64,000 bases of DNA from Cohnella rhizoplanae (GCF_948329515.1 NZ_CAOJCN010000001.1:678776-742775), one strand, 5' to 3'; positions 17,599-26,292 are shown, counted from the first letter of the stretch. A program made the numbers and translations. The notes: generated by a model from the letters alone, not told the origin.

Positions 17599-18164
17599 TG
17601 AACAAGAAATGGATGTACACCGCGGCGATGGCCGCGCTGCTGATGACGAGCGCATGCGGCGAAAAAACGAATACCGGCGCGCCGGCTTCTGACGGCAATT
17701 CCTCTACAGCAGTCGCAACGAGTCCGTCGGCTTCCGCGCCTGCGTCGGCGCCCGCGAGCGCGACGGCGGATGCTCCGGCTTCCTCAGCGACCCCGTCCTC
17801 TTCAGGATCGGGAGCCGCTGCGTCCGAGGAGCCGGCGGATCAAAAAATTCTCATCGTCATCGACCAGACTGAAAAGCCGATCGAGGGCAACAGCTTCGAC
17901 TTCGTCGTCAAACAGCTCCCATCCGGATACGCGCTGGCCGAGATGAGTTGGATATCCGGCGACACCAAGATCATCAATACGCTGCAGGACGCGATCGCGC
18001 ATGGCGGCAACGGCGAGAACGGGTTCTATATCAGCGGCGACGGTCAGTTCATGGGCTTCTTCTACCCCGACGAGTTGAAGGGGCAGGAGGGCGAGGTCAG
18101 CTTTTTGTTCAAAGACGACAACGGGAAAGAAAAGCGCTGGACGAAAAAAATCACGTTGAAGTAA
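17595..18164 (+). CDS. Putative lipoprotein with Ala/Ser/Pro-rich linker
   Basis: The 189-residue product starts with a type II signal peptide (KK, hydrophobic core, MTSAC with the lipidated Cys at 21). Residues 22-80 form a low-complexity Ala/Ser/Pro/Thr linker. A compact C-terminal domain of about 100 residues follows (ILIVIDQTEKPIEGNSFDFV, then a lysine-rich last strand). No family is recognised. It overlaps the kinase gene by four bases, so it may be a sensing partner or an output of that system. A terminator follows. Confidence 0.8.
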   Translation: MMNKKWMYTAAMAALLMTSACGEKTNTGAPASDGNSSTAVATSPSASAPASAPASATADAPASSATPSSSGSGAAASEEPADQKILIVIDQTEKPIEGNSFDFVVKQLPSGYALAEMSWISGDTKIINTLQDAIAHGGNGENGFYISGDGQFMGFFYPDELKGQEGEVSFLFKDDNGKEKRWTKKITLK

Positions 18165-18195
18165 AGTTGGAACTAAGGAAAATCATCTTAACGCC

Positions 18196-18225
18196 GGAGA
18201 GAGGGGACATCCTCTCTCTTTGTTA
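18196..18225 (+). terminator. Terminator of the two-component operon
   Basis: GGAGAGAGG (18196-18204) pairs with CCTCTCTC (18211-18218), followed by TTTGTT. Confidence 0.85.
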
Positions 18226-18371
18226 TTTCATTGCGCGTTCGTGGACGCCCTGCGCTTCACGATTCGTTTAATAAGACTCGCTAGAAGGGAGATTATGGCA
18301 GATGTATGACAGCCGCGTGGACGGTTCGTGAACTTGTTCTCTCGCCATGCGTAACGGGCTGCCGATTGCGT

Positions 18372-18377
18372 TATAAT
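18372..18377 (+). promoter_or_regulatory. Probable -10 of the pduL-like gene
   Basis: TATAAT lies about 55 bases before the start codon. No good -35 hexamer is visible at 16-18 bases upstream. Confidence 0.4.
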
Positions 18378-18431
18378 GACATCGTGTACATGTTCAATAA
18401 ACGCAGCGCTCGCGAAAGGCAGGTCTTGACG

Positions 18432-19010
18432 ATGAACGAAGACAGAAAAATACCGGTCGGCGTGTCAGCCAGACACATTCATCTCACGCAGGAGCATGTC
18501 CGGATCCTGTTCGGCGACGGCGCCGAGCTCACGGAGATGAAGCCGCTGTCCCAGCCGGGGCAGTTCGCCGCGAACGAGACGGTCGCTGTTCACGGACCCA
18601 AGGGCTCCTTTCCCAAAGTACGCATCCTGGGGCCGGTCCGCAAGGCGACGCAGCTTGAAGTGTCCCGCACGGACGCCTTCTCGCTCGGACTGAAGCCGCC
18701 GGTGCGCGAGTCCGGTCTTATCGACGGTACGCCCGGCATCCGGATCGTCGGCCCGGCCGGCGAAGTCACGGTAGAGGAAGGCGTGATCGTCGCCGCGCGC
18801 CACATTCACTTCCATACGTCGGACGCCGAGCGATTCGGCATCGCGGACAAGCAGCTGCTGAAGGTGAGGGTCGGCGGGGAACGCGGGCTCGTATTCGAGA
18901 ACGTCATAGCGCGCGTCTCCCCATCGTTTGCGCTCGATATGCACATCGACACCGACGAGGGCAACGCTTCCGGCGCTTCCACCGGCGACTTTGCAGAGTT
19001 GATCGAATAG
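18432..19010 (+). CDS. pduL: PduL-type phosphate acyltransferase
   Basis: The 192-residue protein is a full PduL-domain enzyme, which moves acyl groups between CoA and phosphate. Two duplicated zinc-binding motifs are visible: VSARHIHLTQEHV near the N-terminus and VAARHIHFHTSD near residue 120. ATG 18432 gives MNEDRKIPVGVSARHIH as in other family members; its ribosome site is weak. There are no microcompartment shell genes nearby and no encapsulation peptide is evident, so this is more likely a housekeeping acetate or propionate enzyme than part of an organelle. It stands as a single-gene unit. Confidence 0.9.
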   Translation: MNEDRKIPVGVSARHIHLTQEHVRILFGDGAELTEMKPLSQPGQFAANETVAVHGPKGSFPKVRILGPVRKATQLEVSRTDAFSLGLKPPVRESGLIDGTPGIRIVGPAGEVTVEEGVIVAARHIHFHTSDAERFGIADKQLLKVRVGGERGLVFENVIARVSPSFALDMHIDTDEGNASGASTGDFAELIE

Positions 19011-19143
19011 CTGATCGATTATGGCGCGCGTGCCGTCCTCCGGGGCGTCCGCGCGCGATTTGCGTTCAAGAGGTTTCTCTATCATTCATAGACATGGTAC
19101 GATATAGCATATTCCATTCCATGATCGACGAGGGGTGACGCGC

Positions 19144-20100
19144 ATGTCCGATCAAGACGAGCTCGCCGCGCAGCGGCGCAAGAACATGAAGCTTATTCAG
19201 TTCAGCAAGGACGACCAGACGCTCGTCGAATCCGACAAGCCGAAGGAGACGTTCGCGGACGTCGCCGGCCTGGAGGAAGTCAAAAAGAAGATTCGCATGA
19301 ATTTTATTCTACCGCTTCAAAATCCCCAGCTTTTCGCCGCCTACGGCAAGGAAGCGGGCGGCAGCCTGCTCCTGTTCGGGCCGCCCGGCTGCGGCAAGAC
19401 ATTCCTTGCCCGGGCCGTCGCAGGCGAGATCGAGGCCAACTTCCTGCATATCGAGCTTCAGGCGATTCTCTCCATGTACGCGGGACAGAGCGAGCACAAC
19501 TTGCACGACATTTTCCAAAAGGCCCGCGAGAGCAAGCCTTGCGTCATCTTTATCGACGAGCTCGACGCGATGGGCGGCAGCCGCCATCAGATGCGTCAGC
19601 ACCACGACCGGATGCTCGTCAACCAGCTGCTGCTTGAGCTGGACGGGCTGCAGGCGGAGAACGAAAACGTGTTCGTTATCGGGGCGACGAATACGCCTTG
19701 GTATCTGGATTCCGCGCTGCGCCGACCGGGGCGGTTCAACCATCTCGTGTTCGTGCCGCCGCCGGAAGAGACCGAGCGCGAACGCATTCTCGAGCTGAAG
19801 CTTGCAGGCAAGCCGGCGGACGGACTGAACCTGGCCAAGATCGCATCGGAGACGCGTCTGTTCTCGGGCGCGGATCTGGAGCAGGTGGTCAAGGATGCGG
19901 TGGAGTCGGCCATGGAGCGCATGCTCGCTTCGGGGCAGCTGGAGCCGATCACGAACGACGATCTGAGAAACTCGGCCAAATCCCGGAAGGCGACGACGCT
20001 CGAGTGGTTTGCCACCGCGAAGAACTACGCGACGTTCAGCGATGTCAACCGGGATTATCAGATCGTGCTCGATTACGCCAAGATGCACGGCGTCAAGTAA
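19144..20100 (+). CDS. Stand-alone AAA-family ATPase
   Basis: The 318-residue protein is one classical AAA module without protease, membrane segment or substrate-binding N-domain. It shows FADVAGLEEVKKKI (FtsH/Cdc48-type start), Walker A GPPGCGKT, Walker B VIFIDELDAMGG, sensor 1 IGATNTPW, Arg fingers in DSALRRPGRF, and a helical lid. A C-terminal extension ends YQIVLDYAKMHGVK, reminiscent of meiotic-clade AAA proteins. ATG 19144 follows GAGGGGTG. It is 26 bases before a TPR-membrane protein gene that is likely its adaptor or anchor. The substrate is unknown. Confidence 0.88.
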   Translation: MSDQDELAAQRRKNMKLIQFSKDDQTLVESDKPKETFADVAGLEEVKKKIRMNFILPLQNPQLFAAYGKEAGGSLLLFGPPGCGKTFLARAVAGEIEANFLHIELQAILSMYAGQSEHNLHDIFQKARESKPCVIFIDELDAMGGSRHQMRQHHDRMLVNQLLLELDGLQAENENVFVIGATNTPWYLDSALRRPGRFNHLVFVPPPEETERERILELKLAGKPADGLNLAKIASETRLFSGADLEQVVKDAVESAMERMLASGQLEPITNDDLRNSAKSRKATTLEWFATAKNYATFSDVNRDYQIVLDYAKMHGVK

Positions 20101-20126
20101 AGGCGGGCTGCAGGGAGGCGTCGCGG

Positions 20127-20993
20127 ATGGAAGATCAGGCGAGAGAGTCGACCTATCGGGCGGCGGTCCAGCTGGTCGAATGGAAAAGATACAAGGAAGC
20201 GCTGACGGAAGCGGGGCGGCTGCTGTCCCAGGATCCGGAGGACGCGGACGCGATGGCGCTGATCGCGAAGATACACTTGCACCTGGAGCAGTACGAGGAA
20301 GCGATCCGCTGGACGGAGGAGGCGCTCGCTCGCGTGCCCGAGCACGAGCAGGCCTGGTACGTTCGCGTCTGCGCTTTCTATGAAAAAGAAGATATGGCGG
20401 CCTTCGAAAAATCGCTTGCCGAAGCGATGCGGATCGATCCTTACGAGTCCTTCTACTATTATCTGCAAGCCGCCTCGCTCACGAAAAAAGGGAAGTTCAA
20501 AGAAGCGAAGGAATCGCTGCTCGCCGCCCTAGAGATTCAGCCGGAGACGCCGCTCTATCTGGCCGTGCTCAGCTATCTCGAAGCGCTGCTGGGCGACAAG
20601 GAGGAATCCGCGCGCCTGGACCGGCAGGCGATCCGGTATGACGCGGAGATGCCCTACGGCCTTATGTATCTGGCTTGGGCGGCCCGAGCGCGCGGCGATC
20701 ACAAGCTGGACGAGACGTACATGCGGAGCGCCGTCAGGCTGGAGCCGGACAACAGACAGATCCAGGACGAATATCTGGAATCGCTCCAGCACCGGTATTG
20801 GCTGTTCAGGATGCTGTCCGGACCGGGCAAGCTGCTGCGCAGGCTCAAGCCCTGGCAGATTCTCCTGTCGTGGTTCGTCGCTTGGCTGCTCTTTAAGCCG
20901 CTCGTCGTCGTATTTATCCTGCTCTACGTGATCACGAACTGGGGCACCAAGGCGCTCGTCCATCTGCGCGTATTCGGCTGGCGGCGCAGATAG
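20127..20993 (+). CDS. TPR protein with C-terminal membrane anchor
   Basis: The 288-residue protein contains about five to six tetratricopeptide repeats (residues 10-220; for example YKEALTEAGRLLSQDPEDAD, YEEAIRWTEEALARVPEHEQ) followed by one or two membrane helices near 244-272 (ILLSWFVAWLLFKPLVVVFI) and a short basic tail. ATG 20127 has AGGGAGG upstream. It lies 26 bases after the AAA gene and must be co-transcribed. The likely role is to bind the ATPase or its clients at the membrane, which is inference. The cytoplasmic side of the TPR part is not certain. Confidence 0.85.
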   Translation: MEDQARESTYRAAVQLVEWKRYKEALTEAGRLLSQDPEDADAMALIAKIHLHLEQYEEAIRWTEEALARVPEHEQAWYVRVCAFYEKEDMAAFEKSLAEAMRIDPYESFYYYLQAASLTKKGKFKEAKESLLAALEIQPETPLYLAVLSYLEALLGDKEESARLDRQAIRYDAEMPYGLMYLAWAARARGDHKLDETYMRSAVRLEPDNRQIQDEYLESLQHRYWLFRMLSGPGKLLRRLKPWQILLSWFVAWLLFKPLVVVFILLYVITNWGTKALVHLRVFGWRRR

Positions 20994-21093
20994 CTGCGCG
21001 AACCGGGACCCTGCCATCCGTCGGATTTGCTTGAGATATCGCTTCCAAGGGTAAGGATAGGCGAGTCCTTATTCAACCCGGAGGTGAATTCGC

Positions 21094-21279
21094 ATGACGA
21101 ACAACGGAAGGTTGGACAGGCAGGGCGTCGACGTGCAGGAGGAAGGCAAGCAGTGGAAGGACCACGCGGAACGGGCGAAGACAAACTTCGAGGCGGTCAA
21201 GCAGCAGCGGCCGACCGGCGACAACAGCCATCCCGACAGGCAGAATCGGATGATCGACACGCATAACTTACGCAGATAA
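21094..21279 (+). CDS. Small hydrophilic protein of unknown function
   Basis: This 61-residue, highly charged protein has no Cys and few large hydrophobic residues (MTNNGRLDRQGVDVQEEGKQ at the start; ending DTHNLRR). It looks like a short helix with disordered ends. It has a strong GGAGGTGA ribosome site, lies 100 bases after the TPR gene and is closed by a strong terminator. Its composition recalls small spore or stress proteins, but no family can be named. Confidence 0.6.
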   Translation: MTNNGRLDRQGVDVQEEGKQWKDHAERAKTNFEAVKQQRPTGDNSHPDRQNRMIDTHNLRR

Positions 21280-21308
21280 TAACGGGCAGATCATAACAGC
21301 AGGAAGAG

Positions 21309-21336
21309 ACCGGCAGCGAGAGCGCTGCCGGTTTTT
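21309..21336 (+). terminator. Strong intrinsic terminator
   Basis: ACCGGCAGC (21309-21317) pairs with GCTGCCGGT (21324-21332) and is followed by a T run. It ends the AAA-TPR-small protein transcript. Confidence 0.95.
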
Positions 21337-21380
21337 TCGCGCGGAGCGTCATACGGACGGCTGAGACTGGCCGATTATGC

Positions 21381-21409
21381 TTGGGCGCTATACGACGCTA
21401 TGATATAAT
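21381..21409 (+). promoter_or_regulatory. Sigma-A promoter of miaB-ricA
   Basis: TTGGGC (21381-21386) and TATAAT (21404-21409) are separated by 17 bases, with TG at the extended -10. Confidence 0.8.
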
Positions 21410-21467
21410 GGAGAATCGAATGAGTCCCATCGCATTCAAGGGCGGACGACAGGAGGAATCGCTTCGC

Positions 21468-23072
21468 ATGACGAAGGAAGGCCAAGGACGGCAGGCCGCC
21501 GGTCCGGCTAAAGACTATGCCAAATACTTCGACTTCTCCGGCGCGAAGGTGATTGCCGAGGAAGACGGCAAGACGACATATCGCATCAACGGCCGCAATG
21601 TCCAGATCTCCTCGCCACCCGACCTGCGCGAGGGCAAGAAGCGGGGCAAGGAAGAGATCCGAGTCCACTACGACGCGGGGATCCCCGCCGAGATGAAGAC
21701 GTTCGGCGCCGGAAGATTCTACTGTATCTACACTTACGGCTGCCAGATGAACGAGCACGATACCGAGATTATGCGCGGGCTGTTCGAGGAGATGGGATAC
21801 ACCGCCACCGAGGATAGGGAGCAGGCAGACGTCATCCTGATCAATACATGCGCCGTACGGGAAAACGCGGAGGACAAGGTCTTCGGCGAGCTCGGACATC
21901 TGAAGCGGCTGAAGCTCCAGAAGCCGGACCTAGTGCTTGGCGTATGCGGCTGCATGTCCCAGGAAGTGTCCGTCGTGAACCGCATTCTCTCGAAGCACCC
22001 GCACGTGGATCTCATTTTCGGCACGCACAACATACACAGGCTGCCGGAGCTGCTGAAGGAAGCGCTGCTCGGCAAGGAGATGGTCGTCGAGGTCTGGTCC
22101 AAGGAAGGCGACATCATCGAGAATCTGCCCAAGAAGCGGGAAGGCCTGCGGGCCTGGGTGAACATCATGTACGGCTGCGACAAGTTCTGCACGTACTGCA
22201 TCGTGCCCTATACGCGGGGCAAGGAGCGCAGCCGGGTGCCGGAGGACGTCATCGCCGAGGTGAGAGAGCTGGCGCGCCAGGGCTTCAAGGAGATCACGCT
22301 GCTCGGCCAGAACGTCAACGCCTACGGCAAAGACTTCGCGGACCGGAATTACCGGTTCGGCGATCTGATGGACGACATCCGCAAGATCGACATTCCGCGC
22401 GTCCGGTTCACGACGAGCCATCCGCGGGACTTCGACGACCATCTGATCGAGGTGCTGGCCAAGGGCGGCAATCTGGTGGAGCACATCCATCTGCCCTTCC
22501 AGTCCGGCTGCACCGAGGTGCTCAAGCGGATGAGCCGCAAGTATACGCGCGAGCAGTTCCTGGCGCTGGTCGGCCGCATCCGGGCTGCCATGCCGAACGT
22601 CGTGCTGACGAGCGACATCATCGTCGGATTCCCCGGAGAGACCGAGGAGCAGTTCGAGGAGACACTCGAAGTGGTGCGCGAGGCAGGCATCTCGATGGCA
22701 TATACGTTTATCTACTCGCCGCGAGCGGGCACGCCTGCCGCCGATATGGAGGATAACGTGCCTTACGAAGCCAAGCAGCTCAGGCTGAAGCGGCTGAACG
22801 ACCTGATCGGCGAGATGAGCCTCGAGAGCAACCTGGCGCTTGCCGGACAGGTCGTCGAGGTGCTCGTCGAGGGAGAGAGCAAGACCAACGCGAACGTGCT
22901 GTCCGGCCGCACGCGCAGCAACAAGCTGATCCATTTCGAGGCGCCTAAGTCCTGGATCGGGCAGTTCGCCTACGTGCGCGTCACGCAGCCGCAGACCTGG
23001 TTCGTCCGGGCGGAAGCGATCGGCCTCGTCGAGGAAGGCATGGATTTGCCGAAAACGGCCGGCGGCGTTTAA
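21468..23072 (+). CDS. miaB: tRNA-2-methylthio-N6-dimethylallyladenosine synthase
   Basis: MiaB adds the 2-methylthio group to i6A37 of tRNAs. The 534-residue protein has an N-terminal extension of about 80 residues, the MTTase domain ([27 protein letters not shown], with three cluster Cys), the radical-SAM motif CDKFCTYC, and a C-terminal TRAM domain. ATG 21468 with AGGAGG at 21450-21456 is chosen; longer readings start inside the promoter. The ricA gene follows 40 bases later, the same pairing as in B. subtilis. Confidence 0.96.
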   Translation: MTKEGQGRQAAGPAKDYAKYFDFSGAKVIAEEDGKTTYRINGRNVQISSPPDLREGKKRGKEEIRVHYDAGIPAEMKTFGAGRFYCIYTYGCQMNEHDTEIMRGLFEEMGYTATEDREQADVILINTCAVRENAEDKVFGELGHLKRLKLQKPDLVLGVCGCMSQEVSVVNRILSKHPHVDLIFGTHNIHRLPELLKEALLGKEMVVEVWSKEGDIIENLPKKREGLRAWVNIMYGCDKFCTYCIVPYTRGKERSRVPEDVIAEVRELARQGFKEITLLGQNVNAYGKDFADRNYRFGDLMDDIRKIDIPRVRFTTSHPRDFDDHLIEVLAKGGNLVEHIHLPFQSGCTEVLKRMSRKYTREQFLALVGRIRAAMPNVVLTSDIIVGFPGETEEQFEETLEVVREAGISMAYTFIYSPRAGTPAADMEDNVPYEAKQLRLKRLNDLIGEMSLESNLALAGQVVEVLVEGESKTNANVLSGRTRSNKLIHFEAPKSWIGQFAYVRVTQPQTWFVRAEAIGLVEEGMDLPKTAGGV

Positions 23073-23112
23073 ACTGTAACAGAGGAAGTTCACATTCGGG
23101 AGGAACCCATAC

Positions 23113-23625
23113 ATGTCTCAGCATTCGCACGATCATCATCACGGCCACGATGGCTGCAGCCACGGCGTGCCGGATCTCGGCCAGCCCGAGGATTACGTTA
23201 TTCCCGAGTTCGACAATCGCGAGCTCATCCTGCGCGACGACATCCTCGCCCGCGCCAGGGAGCTGGCCCAACTGATCACGACCGCCGACGAAGTGCAGAC
23301 GTACCAGAACGCGGAGCGTCTCATTCAGCGGCATGACCGCGTGCAGGGGCTGATCGCGCAGATCAAGAAAAAGCAAAAGGAACTCGTCGCCTTCCAGACG
23401 ACGTTCAAAAACGCGCAGATGGTCGAGAAAATCGAACGCGAGATCGGCGAGCTGCAGGACGAGCTCGACGGCATGCCGGTCGTGCAGCAGTTCCAGCAGA
23501 GCCAGACCGACGTCAACTACATGCTCCAATCGATCGTCAGCATCATTCGCGATACGGTCGCCGAGAAGCTCGACGTCGAGGCGGCGACGCCGCAGGCCGA
23601 AGAGCCGGAGACTTGCATCGACTGA
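23113..23625 (+). CDS. ricA: RicA (YmcA) regulator with His-rich N-terminus
   Basis: RicA belongs to the YlbF/YmcA family and forms the RicA-RicF-RicT complex that guides RNase Y and affects sporulation, competence and biofilm. Residues 40-145 show the helical YlbF core (ELAQLITTADEVQTYQNAER; GMPVVQQFQQSQTDVNYML). The first 20 residues are an unusual His-rich stretch (HSHDHHHGHDGCSHG) that could bind metal. The C-terminus has a single Cys (ETCID). It follows miaB directly. In Bacillus the next genes are cotE and mutS; here the order breaks. Confidence 0.9.
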   Translation: MSQHSHDHHHGHDGCSHGVPDLGQPEDYVIPEFDNRELILRDDILARARELAQLITTADEVQTYQNAERLIQRHDRVQGLIAQIKKKQKELVAFQTTFKNAQMVEKIEREIGELQDELDGMPVVQQFQQSQTDVNYMLQSIVSIIRDTVAEKLDVEAATPQAEEPETCID

Positions 23626-23705
23626 ATGCTCGGCTGCCGGGTAACATGGATATCTACGTAGCGCGCGGACCTGCACACGCAGGTAATTCCTCGGCTCACG
23701 GCAAG

Positions 23706-23734
23706 AAGGGCCGCGGCGATTATGCGCGGCCCTT
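23706..23734 (-). terminator. Hairpin at the 3' end of the minus-strand gene
   Basis: AAGGGCCGCG (23706-23715) pairs with CGCGGCCCTT (23725-23734). On the minus strand the TTCTTG tail follows, making a weak terminator that overlaps the stop codon; it may also slow transcripts coming from ricA. Confidence 0.5.
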
Positions 23735-24724
23735 CGGCATATACGGCTTGGGCGGCGGGACGCGGCCTTCGGTCCCGCGTCTGCCGGCAGCGCCCTGCTT
23801 CGCGGCGCGGAAGACCGGCGGCGCCGGCTTGGCGGGAATGGAGGCCGCCGGCTTCGCGTCGCTTGCGACCGGCTTCCGGTTCTTGCCATGCGGGACGGCC
23901 GTCGAAGGCTTGCGCGTATGATCGCGCGAACGCGGCGGGCCGGCGGGCTGCTTGCCTGCCGCGCCCGGTGCCTTCTCCCTCGCGGCGGCGGGCGCGGCAG
24001 GGGCGCCAGCTGCGCCCCTCGAACGGTTGACGCCGGGGGAGCGATTTGCGCCGCCAGAGCGATTCGTTCCGGCTGAACGGTTGGCTTCGGTTATACCTTG
24101 CCCTGCGTCCCCGGATCTCCCGCCCGCCGGCGAGAGCACGAGCTCCTTGGCCCGCTGATCGTAACGAAGCCTGTACGCCGCGCCTGGCCGCAGCTTCAGC
24201 GCGCGGGCGGCCGAAGGATGCAAGCGCAAGCCGTTCTCGAACAGATTGGCGGGCGAACGGACGGCGAGGCGCTGAGCGTGTCCGCCATGGCGGACCGTGA
24301 GCGTATGGTCGCGTCCGTCGTCCGGCAGGCCGAGCCGGCTGAGCAGGACGTACCCGACCGACAGCCGCCGGGCGGCAAGCTTGGCATCGCTGCCGACCGC
24401 CGAGGAGGCCGAGGAGACGGGCGATGGGCCGATTTTGACCGTCTTCTGATCTGAATCGTACACGAGTCTGTACCGCCGGTCGCCCGACAGCCGCAATTGT
24501 CTGGCGAGCGGAGCGCCGAGCTCGAAGCTGTCGTAGAAGCATTCGCCGCCGCTGCGAAAGCGAACGACGGCTTTGGCCGAATAACGTCCGTATACGAGCG
24601 TGACCTCCGTACCGTCCCCGATCTCCGTCAAGGCGTTCGCTTCGCCGTACGGGCAGCCGGACGTCATATGGACCGTTCGTTCCGGCAGATCGCTGACGAT
24701 GAGGTCGAGTATGCTGCTGATCAT
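23720..24724 (-). CDS. Unknown protein with duplicated beta domain and basic Pro/Ala/Arg-rich tail
   Basis: The 334-residue protein has two copies of a domain of about 75-80 residues (roughly 30-105 and 115-200). Each ends in the same pattern, AR-x-L-x-L followed by YRL-x-YD, for example ARQLRLSGDRRYRLVYD and ARALKLRPGAAYRLRYD. The rest (200-334) is low complexity, Pro/Ala/Arg-rich and strongly basic, with NRS repeated four times at 7-residue intervals. The folded part resembles the N-terminal region of YheC/YheD spore-coat-associated proteins. A spore-coat role is inference from that resemblance and from the position, where cotE would be expected. The start (ATG 24724) has a weak ribosome site. 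Confidence 0.65.
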   Translation of the reverse strand: MISSILDLIVSDLPERTVHMTSGCPYGEANALTEIGDGTEVTLVYGRYSAKAVVRFRSGGECFYDSFELGAPLARQLRLSGDRRYRLVYDSDQKTVKIGPSPVSSASSAVGSDAKLAARRLSVGYVLLSRLGLPDDGRDHTLTVRHGGHAQRLAVRSPANLFENGLRLHPSAARALKLRPGAAYRLRYDQRAKELVLSPAGGRSGDAGQGITEANRSAGTNRSGGANRSPGVNRSRGAAGAPAAPAAAREKAPGAAGKQPAGPPRSRDHTRKPSTAVPHGKNRKPVASDAKPAASIPAKPAPPVFRAAKQGAAGRRGTEGRVPPPKPYMPKGRA

Positions 24725-24882
24725 CGCACTTTTTCACGCTCCCGATTGCAGGACTTTGCTGCCGAGCGGCAGCCGCATGAGTTCATCATATGCCGATCGG
24801 CCGGCCGCTGCCTGTACCTTTGTCTAGCCGTCCCCAGCGCCTCTTCGGGGCAGGCGGACGGCCTTCATTATCAGGGAAGAGG

Positions 24883-25284
24883 GTGAGTCCCATCTCGGAT
24901 TTTCTGCAAGTTAAAGGCTTGACGGGAGAGCTCAAGGTATCCCATAAAAAAGGCCCGTTCGGCTTAACCTTGTCGACGCGCGAACTGGTCGTGCAGAAGC
25001 CGCATATGAACTACTACATCTTATTCGAGCATATCGTGAGCGTCGTCCCCTGCGAGAGCGTCCGTCTTGACCGAAGGGCTCTAAGAGCGGCTAGGACGGC
25101 CAAGGCCGAGATCGCCTACGGTTCGATCGCGGCGGGCAGCGCCTACTACGCGGTATACGCGAAGGAAGTGGTCGTGCATCACCGCGGCGGCATACACCGC
25201 ACGGGACCGATGGAATTCAGGCTGCCGGTCTACAAGCGCCTCATCGAGGAACTGGCCAGATACGGAGGAATGACGGTCATCTAA
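24883..25284 (+). CDS. Unknown protein, possibly PH-like fold
   Basis: A 133-residue soluble protein starting at GTG 24883 (MSPISDFLQVKGLTGELKVS), with GGGAAGA just upstream; earlier in-frame ATG codons lack ribosome sites. The pattern of alternating beta strands ending in one amphipathic helix (VYKRLIEELARYGGM) suggests a pleckstrin-homology-like fold, but this is only a pattern judgement. It is divergent from the coat-like gene and 101 bases before the manganese catalase gene, with a promoter candidate between. Confidence 0.6.
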   Translation: MSPISDFLQVKGLTGELKVSHKKGPFGLTLSTRELVVQKPHMNYYILFEHIVSVVPCESVRLDRRALRAARTAKAEIAYGSIAAGSAYYAVYAKEVVVHHRGGIHRTGPMEFRLPVYKRLIEELARYGGMTVI

Positions 25285-25306
25285 CCGACTTCGGACTCTT
25301 TCCGTT

Positions 25307-25331
25307 GTTTGGAAACGCCTTGTCCGGGTAA
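25307..25331 (+). promoter_or_regulatory. Sigma-B-like promoter of the catalase gene
   Basis: GTTTGG (25307-25312) and GGGTAA (25326-25331) are separated by 13 bases, close to the general-stress consensus GTTTAA-N12-14-GGGTAT. It lies 55 bases upstream of the catalase start. Whether this organism has a sigma factor of that type cannot be seen here. Confidence 0.5.
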
Positions 25332-25385
25332 GTACTCTTTGGCTGAACAGCCGAAGATCCGACTAACCGATAGAGGAGGAGTAAG

Positions 25386-26225
25386 ATGTTCCGTCACCAG
25401 AAGGAGTTGCAATTCGAAGTTAAAGTCGAACGTCCGGATCCCCAGCTCGCACGCCAAGTGCAGGAGGTTCTGGGCGGACAATTCGGCGAGATGACCGTCA
25501 TGATGCAATATTTATTCCAGGGATTCAACTGTCGCGGCGACGCCAAATATAAGGATATGCTCATGGACATCGGCACCGAGGAGATCGGCCATGTCGAGAT
25601 GTTGTGCTCGCTTATCAGCCAATTGCTCGACGGCGCGTCTCCCGATGCCCAGGCCGAGGCTGCGAAGGACCCGGTTACCGCAGCCATTATGGGCGGCATC
25701 AATCCGCAGCACCTGCTGGTAAGCGGTCTCGGCGCTATGCCGACGAATTCGACCGGCGTGCCTTGGAACGGCGCCTATATCGTCGCGAGCGGCAATCTGC
25801 TCGCCGACATGCGCTCCAATCTGCACGCCGAGAGCCAGGGCCGCTTGCAGGTCGCCCGGCTGTACCAAATGACGACGGACGAAGCCGTGCGCGCCACGTT
25901 CCGCAAGATGCTGGCCCGCGACCGTTATCACCAATATCAGTGGATGGCGGCGATCGCCGAGCTCGAGGGAAAGAACGGCGTCATCGTACCGGCATCCTTC
26001 ACGCCGGAAGACGAGGCCGAAGCGCAGCCGCAGGCTTACGAGTTCTGGAATCTGTCCGAGGGCGAAGAGTCAGCGGCGGGTTTGTGGGCGACGGGGCAGG
26101 CGCCGGACGGCAGCGGCGACTTCGTCTACCTGGCCGATCCGGTCCCGCAAGGCCAGATCCCGGTCGCGACCACGCCTTCGCCGACGCTGCATCACGATCT
26201 GGCAGGCAGCGCAAAAAGCAAATAG
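25386..26225 (+). CDS. Manganese catalase
   Basis: This 279-residue protein is a non-haem dimanganese catalase (CotJC/YdbD family), which breaks down hydrogen peroxide and in Bacillus relatives is found in the spore coat or general stress response. The four-helix-bundle ligands are visible: E35, E66 and H69 (GTEEIGHVEM), a Glu in NLHAESQGRLQVARLY and a His in DRYHQYQW. The last 70 residues are acidic and Gly/Pro-rich. ATG 25386 has AGAGGAGG upstream. A sigma-B-like promoter and a strong terminator make it a single-gene unit. Confidence 0.93.
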   Translation: MFRHQKELQFEVKVERPDPQLARQVQEVLGGQFGEMTVMMQYLFQGFNCRGDAKYKDMLMDIGTEEIGHVEMLCSLISQLLDGASPDAQAEAAKDPVTAAIMGGINPQHLLVSGLGAMPTNSTGVPWNGAYIVASGNLLADMRSNLHAESQGRLQVARLYQMTTDEAVRATFRKMLARDRYHQYQWMAAIAELEGKNGVIVPASFTPEDEAEAQPQAYEFWNLSEGEESAAGLWATGQAPDGSGDFVYLADPVPQGQIPVATTPSPTLHHDLAGSAKSK

Positions 26226-26240
26226 GAAACGCTATAAATG

Positions 26241-26292
26241 AAAAGATCGCCAGCTCCGGGCGCTGCATGGCCCGGGAGCGGCGATCTTTTTT
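26241..26292 (+). terminator. Strong long-stem terminator after the catalase gene
   Basis: AAAAGATCGCC with AGCTCCGGGC pairs with GCCCGGGAGC and GGCGATCTTTT, a stem of about 20 base pairs with an 8-base loop. A-rich and T-rich flanks let it act on both strands, so it may also end bioY-adjacent transcripts. Confidence 0.95.

Noticed and set aside
18432..19010. Bacterial microcompartment associated with the PduL-like gene
   Set aside because: No shell-protein genes, diol dehydratase or aldehyde dehydrogenase lie nearby, and no encapsulation peptide is evident.
23517..24737. A 406-codon minus-strand frame overlapping the coat-like gene
   Set aside because: It runs through the end of ricA, is Arg/Gln-rich without any domain pattern, and shares the strand with the better-supported frame 23720-24724 that shows an internal duplication.
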